Assembly: GCA_964467455.1 (NCBI GenBank) | Contig: CAYXQJ010000006.1 | Span: 1 to 64,000 of the forward strand | Direction of reading: 5' to 3' | Length of the DNA: 64,000 nucleotides | Origin: OLB6 sp964467455 | GTDB taxonomy: Bacteria; Bacteroidota; Ignavibacteria; Kapaibacteriales; Kapaibacteriaceae | Shown: positions 34,524 to 42,426 of the stretch, one piece after another | Position numbering within the stretch: position 1 is the first letter of the stretch | Layout: each line of letters opens with the position of its first letter | Notes under the pieces: model-generated | The model's database searches: none | Seen by the model: the letters and a program-made list of their open reading frames with translations, nothing else | Told to the model about the DNA's origin: nothing | Translations under genes and position numbers: made by a program

Positions 34524-35711
34524 ATGGAGCATCGTGACCGATTGAGGCGCAACATCATGTTGTTGCGGATCATCAGAGCGTTGGACATGGCGATGATCGC
34601 CATTCCGATCATCGTGATCTATTATCAGAACCACGGCATGACGATGCAAGACGTCATGCTGCTACAGGCGTTGTTTGGTGCGGCCATGATCGTTGTCGAG
34701 ATCCCGAGTGGATACTTCTCCGACGTGATCGGACGCAAGCGGACGATCCTCATCGGTGCGGCGTTGCACACCTTAGGGTGGACGCTCTATGCCTTTGCCG
34801 ACGGCTTCTCCAGCTTCCTGGTGGCCGAGTTGATCCTCGGTGTGGGTGCGGCCTTCATCAGCGGCACCGACGCGGCGATGTTGTACGATACGCTCATCGA
34901 TCTCGGCGAGGAGCAGCACGGCGTCTACCTTGAAGGACGCATGTTGGCCATCACGAACTTCTCCGAAGCCGGTGCTGCCATTGTTGGCGGCTTGCTGGCC
35001 TCGATCTCGCTGCACGTTCCGTTCTACGCTCAGATCGTCATCATGCTGCCCATCGTGCCGTTGGCGTTGATGTTGGTGGAGCCCATGCCACATCGTCGTG
35101 CCGGACAGAAGGCCAGCATTAAGGAGATCATCGACGTCGTCGCTCACGTTGTCCACCGCAACAACCAGCTCCGATGGATGTTGGGCACGGCAAGCTTCCT
35201 TGGCGCCAGCACGCTTACTGTGTTGTGGATGTATCAGCCCTATTGGAAGATCATGGGCGTCCCTGTGGCGTGGTTCGGTACTATTTGGGCAGGGGGCAAT
35301 GTGTTGGTCGGTATCATGTCGATGAACTCTGTTAACTGGTCACGCAAGATCGGCGACATCCGCATCATCGGATGGATCGTCTTTGCCATTGCCGTGGCCT
35401 GCATCGTCCTTGGTGTGATGCCCTGGTTCTGGAGTCTGCCCGTCTTTGCCATCTTCTACGCCTCGCGCGGACTCACCAATCCCATCTTCACCGGTCGGAT
35501 CAACCGGAACGTTGCATCACACCATCGCGCCACCGTCCTCAGCGTCCGCGCCCTCGGCATGCGTCTGGTGTTCTTCGTCATGGGCCCTCTCATCGGCGCC
35601 GTCGGCGACGCCCACGGTCTGCAAGCCGCCTTCTTAAGCGTGGCCATCGTGTTCACGATGTTCACGGGGTGGATGTATCTCAAATGGGTGAGGAACCTGA
35701 AGGCGACCTGA
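34524..35711 (+). CDS. MFS transporter (drug-exporter-like)
   Basis: A 395-residue inner-membrane carrier of the major facilitator superfamily with about 12 hydrophobic segments. Loop 2-3 motif A is SGYFSDVIGRKRT; an acidic N-terminal half residue pair lies in LILGVGAAFISGTDAAMLYDTL, common in multidrug exporters. A very strong ribosome site precedes the ATG, while a terminator stands immediately before it, pointing to attenuation control. The last codons (LKAT-stop) are made from the 11-bp repeat that flanks the next gene. Substrate unknown. Confidence 0.88.
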   Translation: MEHRDRLRRNIMLLRIIRALDMAMIAIPIIVIYYQNHGMTMQDVMLLQALFGAAMIVVEIPSGYFSDVIGRKRTILIGAALHTLGWTLYAFADGFSSFLVAELILGVGAAFISGTDAAMLYDTLIDLGEEQHGVYLEGRMLAITNFSEAGAAIVGGLLASISLHVPFYAQIVIMLPIVPLALMLVEPMPHRRAGQKASIKEIIDVVAHVVHRNNQLRWMLGTASFLGASTLTVLWMYQPYWKIMGVPVAWFGTIWAGGNVLVGIMSMNSVNWSRKIGDIRIIGWIVFAIAVACIVLGVMPWFWSLPVFAIFYASRGLTNPIFTGRINRNVASHHRATVLSVRALGMRLVFFVMGPLIGAVGDAHGLQAAFLSVAIVFTMFTGWMYLKWVRNLKAT

Positions 35712-35730
35712 AGGAGACCTGAAGGAGACT
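35699..35730. repeat. 11-bp repeat array A (gaaggcgacct)
   Basis: Nearly three 11-bp units (gaaggcgacct, gaaggagacct, gaaggagactg) overlapping the 3' end and stop codon of the MFS gene and reaching the 3' end of the convergent TlpA-like gene. The same unit is arrayed nine times at 37121-37219 on the other side of that gene, in the same orientation. Confidence 0.9.
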
Positions 35731-35732
35731 GC

Positions 35733-37106
35733 TTAGCGCTGTCGCGAGCGAATGGTTCTCTCAACATCTGCTGCAAGGATGCTGGTCGTGATGATCTTGC
35801 CGTCTTGATCGAGCAGTAGTGTCTGAAACACGCCCCGCCTGACGAAGGTGCGTTCAATGGTTGCGGACTGTTGAGCGTTGGCAAACCAATGGTGATCATA
35901 GGTTGAGGGATCGATCTCGGCGGACTTCGACGTGCCATCTTCACCTTGGGTGCTGATCACCACGACTTTGACGACGTCACCCAGTGCGGCGCGAAGTTCC
36001 TTGCACGCTGCGATCTGCTCTTGGCACATCTCGCACTTCGGCTTAGAAAAAAGGATGTAGGCATACGTCCCGGTCAGTTCCGCTAGACCGTGCTCCTTCC
36101 CACTATTGTCAGTCGCAGTGATCGACGGGGCGGGAGAGCCGGGACGTAACAGTCTAGCCCTGGCATATGCACGTTCTACGATCTCACGATATCGTGGGTT
36201 TTGACAGTGGTGCCGATATGTCTCCATCGCCGACTCTTCACGGTCCTGTGTTTGCGTGTTTGGAATGGTATATCGCAACATCGATTTTGCTAACTGGATC
36301 TCCATATCAGGACCGACGAGTCTATCAATGATGTTACTAGCATCGTTGTACTGAACAGAGCCACTCATCGGAATGTATGAATCCAGAAACGTTCGTATGG
36401 CTGCGACCTTGCCATAGTCTTCAGCGAACAATGTATCCTTGACATTCAGCGACCGGATCTCATCAACAAATTCATCAGGCATTGCTTGTGAGAAGCTCAC
36501 GTTTTTCTTCGCATCGTACCACGTCCTGAAGTAGCCCAGAGCTCGTACATGATCCCACATCATGATCCTGCGTGCCCACTCGCGAAAGATCGGCGGCATC
36601 TGCGTCGTGTCGGCATCAACATATTGTTGCCAGGACACATCGCGCAAACTATCGACAAGCGTTTTGAAGGGGGCGACATCTAACGTGTTTCTCGTCAACT
36701 TCATCAATGCTGCATGAGCTGTGCGGCTGTTGTGCCATAGGAAACGATTCCCTGCAGCATTATCGCCTTCAAACTGAAGTAAAGTATCAAGATCTGTCCA
36801 TCTGCCCCTTATCGTGAGAGTTGTACCCGGCTGCACAAAGAGGGGGATGCGGTGTTTGCCAATGTTGATCCAGTATGCGATCGATCTCGCAGAATCGATG
36901 CGTAATACGGCGTCCGAAGATCCATCGAACGTCGTGCTGTCAACAACATTCACAGTCCATTCGATGGGTTCGACATGTTCCTTGATCGCCACCAACGTAC
37001 CCTTGGGCGCACCTTCAATGCGCACCTTGATCGTTGCAACCTGCGCAGACAGCGCTGAGGCTGTGAGGAGCCAAAGGCAGAGGGTGTGGGTGATGAACGT
37101 GGGCAT
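35733..37106 (-). CDS. TlpA-like thiol-disulfide protein with N-terminal DUF4369-like region
   Basis: A 457-residue exported protein (signal peptide MPTFITHTLCLWLLTASALS-AQ). The first half has short beta strands (ATIKVRIEGAPKGTLVAIKE ... GKHRIPLFVQPGTTLTIRG) like the N-terminal region of Bacteroidota TlpA relatives; a helical linker follows; the C-terminal thioredoxin fold starts at LLRPGSPAPSITATDNSG with redox pair CEMC in FSKPKCEMCQEQ and a cis-Pro region replaced by FQTLLLDQDGK. It is periplasmic or outer-membrane-facing, probably reducing disulfides. The gene is bracketed on both sides by arrays of one 11-bp repeat. Confidence 0.82.
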   Translation of the reverse strand: MPTFITHTLCLWLLTASALSAQVATIKVRIEGAPKGTLVAIKEHVEPIEWTVNVVDSTTFDGSSDAVLRIDSARSIAYWINIGKHRIPLFVQPGTTLTIRGRWTDLDTLLQFEGDNAAGNRFLWHNSRTAHAALMKLTRNTLDVAPFKTLVDSLRDVSWQQYVDADTTQMPPIFREWARRIMMWDHVRALGYFRTWYDAKKNVSFSQAMPDEFVDEIRSLNVKDTLFAEDYGKVAAIRTFLDSYIPMSGSVQYNDASNIIDRLVGPDMEIQLAKSMLRYTIPNTQTQDREESAMETYRHHCQNPRYREIVERAYARARLLRPGSPAPSITATDNSGKEHGLAELTGTYAYILFSKPKCEMCQEQIAACKELRAALGDVVKVVVISTQGEDGTSKSAEIDPSTYDHHWFANAQQSATIERTFVRRGVFQTLLLDQDGKIITTSILAADVERTIRSRQR

Positions 37107-37120
37107 ACACCAAAATACCT

Positions 37121-37219
37121 AAAGGCGACCTGAAGGCGACCTAAAGGAGACCTAAAGGAGACCTAAAGGCGACCTGAAGGCGACCTAAAGGAGACCTAAA
37201 GGCGACCTAAAGGCGACCT
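37121..37219. repeat. 11-bp repeat array B (aaaggcgacct)
   Basis: Nine contiguous 11-bp units of aaaggcgacct, gaaggcgacct or aaaggagacct. They alternate by transitions A/G at position 1 and C/A at position 6. Located upstream of the TlpA-like start and downstream of the propeller-like gene. Confidence 0.93.
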
Positions 37220-37237
37220 AAAGGAAATGCAAGAGAG

Positions 37238-37265
37238 GAACCTGTCATTCCGAGCGGAGCGAGGA
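37238..37265. repeat. REP-like element (TGTCATTCCGA ... GAGGAAT)
   Basis: The sequence tgtcattccgagcggagcgaggaatg is an imperfect palindrome. It matches, in reverse complement, the core of the 38-bp repeats at 62211-62324. It encodes the last ~7 residues of the propeller-like protein, so the REP has supplied its stop codon. Confidence 0.7.
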
Positions 37266-38408
37266 ATGCTCCACCACCACCGCCGCAAACCTCTTGCCTT
37301 GCGTGACCACGACGATGTACGTGCCTGCAGGACGATCGGTGAGGTCGATCTTCTTGGTCTGTTCGCCGGCTTTGCGGCTGCCGAGGTTGAATTCTTCGAT
37401 CTTCATCATGGCTTCGTTGCAGATGATGATGTTGACCGTGCTTTCAGTTGGGACCATGAAGGTGAGATCGTAAATGCCCTTGGTGTCGTTTGATGGAGCA
37501 ATAGAGATCTGGGGTTTGTAGGCCGAAGGTGCGCCGAGCTTGGACTTGGGATAATAATGCAACGACGTCGTGAGCTCTTGCGTTGGACGTTCGCTGACAG
37601 TATAAAAGCCGGCGTCGTCGGCACCGAAACAGATGGCTTCGCCTTGGGGCTCGGGCATGTAGGCAACCTTCGAGGGCTTGCGCTTGAACATGGCACCGAG
37701 TGTCTCGTTGCTGTTGCGACGCCAGTAGTACGTGAAAGCGTAGTTCTTCACCAGTACTTCTGTGCCCGTCGAAGAGATGTCGGCAGCGGTGGTGAGGTTG
37801 ATCGGGAGATCGGTGACGAGGTCGAGACGTCGTGTACTGCCCCCTTCCAACGGAGCAGCAGCACGATAGACACGAGAGCGCATCTCACGCTTGGTGATGA
37901 TGTAGAGGTCCTGCGTCTTGGGGTCGATGAACAACGCCTCGGCATCACGTGCACCGTCAGGATAGGTGAGCTGGATACGCTCAGGTGTGACCTCGATCGA
38001 GGTTGATCTAGTGATGTCGGGTTCGGGGAATCGGTAGACGATGATGTTCTTGCGCTTGGATTCGTTGTCGCCGATGTCGGCAACGTAGACGTAGGACACA
38101 CCTTTGTTCGGACCCGGACCGACGGCGATGTCTTCATAGTCGACATGGGCCGCCCCCTTCAAACGAATGGTGCACTGCACTGCCCCCTTCGTAGAGATGG
38201 CATAGACGCGCGGATCGTCGCCGGAGTCGTTATGGGTCCACAAGACGTTGTTGTTCACGCGCGACGCAGCAAGTCCCGATGCTTCGTCGACGGTACCGTT
38301 CGGTAACTGGCCGACAGCATACGGTCCTTCAAATTTGGCAGCGCCCGACGGTGCCTTCGGTTGTTGAACGAAGAGTGCCAACACCGACAACAGAGCGACC
38401 CAATACAC
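37245..38408 (-). CDS. Secreted propeller-like protein with T9SS-type tail
   Basis: A 387-residue exported protein with GTG start (YWVALLSVLALFVQQ leader). Repeated blades such as DEASGLAASRVNNNVLWTHN, VDYEDIAVGPGP and RDAEALFIDPKTQDLYIITK suggest a six- or seven-blade beta-propeller of the type annotated as 'lactonase/PQQ-like' in related genomes; no active-site motif is clear. The end (IDLTDRPAGTYIVVVTQGKRFAAVVV) is a T9SS type-A-like sorting domain. The terminal HSSLRSE is encoded by a REP-like element. It lies 7 nt downstream of leuS. Confidence 0.72.
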   Translation of the reverse strand: MYWVALLSVLALFVQQPKAPSGAAKFEGPYAVGQLPNGTVDEASGLAASRVNNNVLWTHNDSGDDPRVYAISTKGAVQCTIRLKGAAHVDYEDIAVGPGPNKGVSYVYVADIGDNESKRKNIIVYRFPEPDITRSTSIEVTPERIQLTYPDGARDAEALFIDPKTQDLYIITKREMRSRVYRAAAPLEGGSTRRLDLVTDLPINLTTAADISSTGTEVLVKNYAFTYYWRRNSNETLGAMFKRKPSKVAYMPEPQGEAICFGADDAGFYTVSERPTQELTTSLHYYPKSKLGAPSAYKPQISIAPSNDTKGIYDLTFMVPTESTVNIIICNEAMMKIEEFNLGSRKAGEQTKKIDLTDRPAGTYIVVVTQGKRFAAVVVEHSSLRSE

Positions 38409-38415
38409 ACGAACC

Positions 38416-40968
38416 TCAGGAGACGATGAAGTTGACGAGCTTGCCGGGCACGATGACCTTCTTACGAATGGTCTTGCCTTCGATGTTGCGTTGGATCGAT
38501 TCGTCCTGCAATGCCAACTGCTCCATCACTTCTTCCGTGGCATCGGCCGGTACCTTGATCTTGCCGCGGATCTTGGAATTGATCTGCAAGACGATCTCGA
38601 TTTCCGACTCGACAAGCTTTGCCGGATCGAAGGCAGGGAAGGACGACAGATGTACCGATGTCGTGTGTCCCAAACGCTGCCACAATTCTTCTGTGATATG
38701 TGGTGCGAAGGGGGCGAGACACTGTAAGAATTGTTCCATCGCCTGCTTCGGACGTACGTCGGCCGACGTGAACTCGTTGACGAAGATCATGAACTGGGCG
38801 ATCGACGTATTGAAGCTCAGTGCATCGATATCCTCCGATGTCTTCTTGATGGTTGCGTGCAACACACGGTCTTGTTCCGGTGTACACGGTACATCTTGCA
38901 CCGACGGATGTAATGTGCCGTCTTCGGTGACGATCAGTCGCCACACACGATCAAGAAAACGCGAGATGCCTTCAATGCCCTTGGTGTTCCATGGCTTGGA
39001 TGCTTCGAGCGGACCGAGGAACATCTCGTACAGTCGAAGTGCGTCGGCACCAAACTCGTTGACGATCGTGTCGGGGTTGATGGAGTTGCCCAACGACTTC
39101 GACATCTTGCGTCCGTCTTCACCCAGGATCAACCCTTGATGGAACAAGCGCTTCACCGGCTCTGACGTAGAGACGTGGCCGAGGTCGAAGAGCACCTTGT
39201 GCCAGAAACGGGCATACAACAGGTGCAACACAGCATGTTCGGCACCACCGATGTAGAGGTCGACGCCGTGATCGCCCATCCAATAGCGTTCGGCTTCTTC
39301 ACTGGCGAAACGATCTTCGTGCTTCGGATCACAATACCGCAGGAAGTACCAACACGAACCGGCCCACTGCGGCATGGTATTCGTTTCAAGACGTGCACGT
39401 TTGCCCGTCTTCTTGTCTACAAAGTCCATCCACTCCGGCACCGTCGCTAATGCTGATTCAATGGTGCCCTTTGGATTGAAGTCTGTCACTTCCGGCAACA
39501 TCAGCGGAAGCTCGTCAAGATCGAGCGATCGCTTCGTGCCATCGGTGAAATACATCACCGGGATCGGCTCGCCCCAATACCGTTGACGTGAGAACAACCA
39601 ATCGCGGAGTTTGAATTGAATGCGTGAACGTCCGATGCCTGAGCGCTCCAACCACGCAATGATGGCCTTCTTGGCTTCGGCCGTGGTGAGTCCGTTCAAC
39701 GACACTTCATCGTTGGCTGAGTTGACACCGTAGCCTTCATCAGTGAAGCACGACGTCACGGGCTCGTTGGCATCGGCTTGTGCATCGGCCGCGACCACGC
39801 GTACGATCGGTAGGTGGAACTTCTGTGCGAATTCAAAATCGCGTTGGTCATGTCCGGGCACAGCCATGATAGCACCCGTGCCGTAGTGCGCAAGCACATA
39901 GTCCGACACCCAGATCGGGATGTGTTGTCCTGTTGCCGGGTTGATCGCAAAGGCCCCTGTCGGCACACCGGTCTTGGTCTTCGCTAACTCAGTACGTTCA
40001 AGATCGCTCTTGCGGGCCGCAGCATTGCGGTATTCGGTGATGGTGATGTGTTGTTCTTCGGTGACGATCTTCTCCACCAACCGATGTTCCGGTGCAAGGA
40101 TGATGTACGTGGCACCAAAGACGGTGTCGGGACGCGTTGTGAACACATCGATCTTCTCGTCATAGCCAACGATGGGGAACGACATCTCCGCCCCTTCGCT
40201 GCGGCCGATCCAATGTCGTTGCATCTCCACGGTCGACTGCGGCCACTGCAGCTGATCAAGATCATCCAACAAGCGTTGTGCATAGGCCGTGATGCGCAAC
40301 ATCCACTGTCGCATCGGACGACGTTCAACCGTATATCCTTTGCCAACCCATTCATCCACTTCTTCATTGGCCAACACCGTGCCCAGTGCCTCGCACCAGT
40401 TCACGGGAATGTTGGCGATATAGGCCAGACGATATCCATCCACATAACGCTCTCGTTCCAGCACATCGGTGATGTGTGCCGGTATCGGAAGTTCTGAGAT
40501 GGGGCGAGCACGATCCACATCGGCATCATACCACGAATTGTAGATCTGCAGGAACATCCACTGCGTCCACTTCATGTAGCCCGGATCGGTGGTGTTCACC
40601 ATGCGCGACCAATCGAAGTCGAAGCCGATCATGTTCAACTGTCGCGTGAACGTGGCCACGTTCCGCTCCGTGATGATCATCGGATGGATGTTCTCCACCA
40701 TGGCCTGACGTTCCGTCGGCAGACCGAAGGCATCAAAGCCCATGGGGTGCAGCACGTTGTAGCCGCACATGCGCTTGTAGCGGCTCACGATGTCCGTGGC
40801 CGTATAACCCTCCGGGTGGCCGATGTGGAGCCCCGTGCCAGAAGGATACGGGAACATGTCCAAGATATAGTACTTCGGCAAGGACCGGTCGTCAGAAACA
40901 CGATAGGTCTTCTGCTCCTGCCAGCGTTGTTGCCAGGCAGGCTCGATGTCGCGAAACGGATAGTGCAT
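38416..40968 (-). CDS. leuS: Leucyl-tRNA synthetase
   Basis: An 850-residue class Ia synthetase that charges tRNA-Leu. The HIGH signature is HIGH (residues 48-51) in PYPSGTGLHIGHPEGYTATD; the CP1 editing domain includes VFTTRPDTVFGAT-type strands and the TG-rich PGHDQRDFEFA; KMSKS is in GRKMSKSLGN; the anticodon-binding C-terminus follows. The start MHYPFRDIEPAW matches typical LeuS; an in-frame upstream extension is encoded by the CAAGGGTG repeat and non-conserved sequence and was rejected. Cytoplasmic housekeeping enzyme. Confidence 0.97.
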   Translation of the reverse strand: MHYPFRDIEPAWQQRWQEQKTYRVSDDRSLPKYYILDMFPYPSGTGLHIGHPEGYTATDIVSRYKRMCGYNVLHPMGFDAFGLPTERQAMVENIHPMIITERNVATFTRQLNMIGFDFDWSRMVNTTDPGYMKWTQWMFLQIYNSWYDADVDRARPISELPIPAHITDVLERERYVDGYRLAYIANIPVNWCEALGTVLANEEVDEWVGKGYTVERRPMRQWMLRITAYAQRLLDDLDQLQWPQSTVEMQRHWIGRSEGAEMSFPIVGYDEKIDVFTTRPDTVFGATYIILAPEHRLVEKIVTEEQHITITEYRNAAARKSDLERTELAKTKTGVPTGAFAINPATGQHIPIWVSDYVLAHYGTGAIMAVPGHDQRDFEFAQKFHLPIVRVVAADAQADANEPVTSCFTDEGYGVNSANDEVSLNGLTTAEAKKAIIAWLERSGIGRSRIQFKLRDWLFSRQRYWGEPIPVMYFTDGTKRSLDLDELPLMLPEVTDFNPKGTIESALATVPEWMDFVDKKTGKRARLETNTMPQWAGSCWYFLRYCDPKHEDRFASEEAERYWMGDHGVDLYIGGAEHAVLHLLYARFWHKVLFDLGHVSTSEPVKRLFHQGLILGEDGRKMSKSLGNSINPDTIVNEFGADALRLYEMFLGPLEASKPWNTKGIEGISRFLDRVWRLIVTEDGTLHPSVQDVPCTPEQDRVLHATIKKTSEDIDALSFNTSIAQFMIFVNEFTSADVRPKQAMEQFLQCLAPFAPHITEELWQRLGHTTSVHLSSFPAFDPAKLVESEIEIVLQINSKIRGKIKVPADATEEVMEQLALQDESIQRNIEGKTIRKKVIVPGKLVNFIVS

Positions 40969-40981
40969 GTGCAAAAATACA

Positions 40982-41055
40982 GGATGCAAGGGTGCAAGGG
41001 TGCAAGGGTGCAAGGGTGCAAGGTACCTTCCACCCTTCCACCCTTTCACCCTTGA
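40982..41055. repeat. GCAAGGGT tandem array with inverted half
   Basis: Four-plus tandem GCAAGGGT octamers (40986-41022) followed at once by units of opposite polarity (CCTTCCACCCTTCC ... CACCCTTG, to 41055). The two halves can pair, so a long imperfect hairpin is possible between the VOC gene and leuS. It belongs to the dispersed repeat family. Confidence 0.85.
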
Positions 41056-41056
41056 C

Positions 41057-41434
41057 TTACCCTTCAATGACTGCAAAAACGGCACCGGCAGGGTCTTTGA
41101 TGACGGCGAACTGTTTGCCGCCGGCAGATCGTGGGCCGGTGACCACATCGCCCCCTAACCGAATGGCGTGGTCGATGGCATCTTTGACGCTGGGGACGCT
41201 GATGTAGATCATCCACTGCGGCGGCATATCGGCGTTGGAGCCGCGGGCGTGACAGATGCCGGTGGCGCCGGACATGTCGCCGGGTTCGGTGCCGGGGACG
41301 AGCATGACGTAGTCGTCGTAGCCCTTCATGTCGATAGGCGAAGACTCCCAGCCCACAACATGACTATAGAAATCGCGGACCTCCGTAGCATTGTCTACGG
41401 TGAGGTCGTGCCAAAGGATCTTGCCATGTGACAT
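41057..41434 (-). CDS. VOC-family (glyoxalase-like) protein
   Basis: A 125-residue protein with two beta-alpha-beta-beta-beta modules of the vicinal-oxygen-chelate fold: KILWHDLTVDNATEVRDFYSHVVGWE (metal His candidate in WHDL) and the second module PQWMIYISVPSVKDAIDHAIRLGGDVVTGP ending FAVIKDPAGAVFAVIE. Members include glyoxalases, dioxygenases and resistance proteins; function here is unknown. The ATG at 41434 is preferred over a TTG two codons upstream. Divergent from the aldo/keto reductase. Confidence 0.85.
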   Translation of the reverse strand: MSHGKILWHDLTVDNATEVRDFYSHVVGWESSPIDMKGYDDYVMLVPGTEPGDMSGATGICHARGSNADMPPQWMIYISVPSVKDAIDHAIRLGGDVVTGPRSAGGKQFAVIKDPAGAVFAVIEG

Positions 41435-41454
41435 TATCAACTCCGAGGAATGTT

Positions 41455-42426
41455 GTGAAGTACGTACAGTTAGGACGAACAGGCGTAAAAGTATCGCAGT
41501 TATGTCTGGGAACCATGAACTTCGGCTATTGGCAAGACGAGCCGACGTCGTTCCAGATCATGGACCGAGCATTGGAGCACGGCATCAACTTCTTCGACAC
41601 CGCCAATGTCTACGGCTATGATAAGGGGAAGGGGGCGACGGAAGAGATCATCGGACGGTGGCTCGAGCAGGGCGGACGTCGCGACAAGATCGTCCTTGCC
41701 ACCAAGGTCTACGGCGTGATGGCCGACGGTGTGAACGACCGCGGCTGTTCGGCCTATCATATCAAGAAGGCCTGTGAAGATTCGCTGCGTCGGATGAAGA
41801 CCGACCACATCGATCTGTATCAGATGCACCACATCGACCGCAACACACCGTGGGAAGAAGTGTGGCAGGCGATGGAGCAACTCGTGCGTGAAGGAAAGAT
41901 CCTCTACGTGGGTTCATCGAACTTTGCGGCGTGGAACATGGCGATGGCCAATGAGCGTGCGTCGCAGCGTCACTTCCTTGGCTTGGTGAGCGAGCAGAGC
42001 GTGTATTCACTTCGCAACCGTCACATCGAACTGGAAGTGATCCCCGCCGCCAAGGCCTATGGAATGGCCATGATCCCGTGGAGTCCGTTGGCAGGGGGCT
42101 TGTTGTGCGGTATTTTCAGTGAAGAGAAAGACACGCTGCGACGGAAGCGTCCGCAGTTGTTGGAATCTGCCGAGAAGCTGCGTCCGCAGATCGAGGCCTA
42201 TGAACAGCTCTGTCGCGACCTTGGCATTGACTATGCCGACGTGGCCCTGGCATGGGTCCTGCAGCGTGACGGGGTGACGAGTCCGATCATCGGTCCGCGC
42301 ACCATGGCACAACTTGACGCAAATGTGGCTACATTGGACATCAGGTTTTCCGATGAAACACTCAAACGACTCGACGAGATCTGGCCAGGACCTGGAAATC
42401 AGGCCCCGGAAGCCTATGCATGGTAG
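41455..42426 (+). CDS. Aldo/keto reductase
   Basis: A 323-residue NADP-dependent oxidoreductase of the AKR superfamily (YajO/Tas-like). The GTG start at 41455 is supported by a CCGAGGA ribosome site 5 nt upstream and gives the usual KYVQLGRTGVKVSQLCLGTMNFG opening. The tetrad is seen as FFDTANVYG (Asp, Tyr), ATKVYG (Lys) and MHHIDRNTPWEE (His). The NADP clamp is IIGPRTMAQLDAN near the end. It overlaps the following secreted-protein start by 11 nt. Confidence 0.93.
   Translation: MKYVQLGRTGVKVSQLCLGTMNFGYWQDEPTSFQIMDRALEHGINFFDTANVYGYDKGKGATEEIIGRWLEQGGRRDKIVLATKVYGVMADGVNDRGCSAYHIKKACEDSLRRMKTDHIDLYQMHHIDRNTPWEEVWQAMEQLVREGKILYVGSSNFAAWNMAMANERASQRHFLGLVSEQSVYSLRNRHIELEVIPAAKAYGMAMIPWSPLAGGLLCGIFSEEKDTLRRKRPQLLESAEKLRPQIEAYEQLCRDLGIDYADVALAWVLQRDGVTSPIIGPRTMAQLDANVATLDIRFSDETLKRLDEIWPGPGNQAPEAYAW

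Noticed and set aside
40969..41148. N-terminal extension of leuS to an upstream ATG
   Set aside because: The extension is made of GCAAGGGT repeat and unconserved sequence; known LeuS proteins start at the MHYPFRDIEP-type region.
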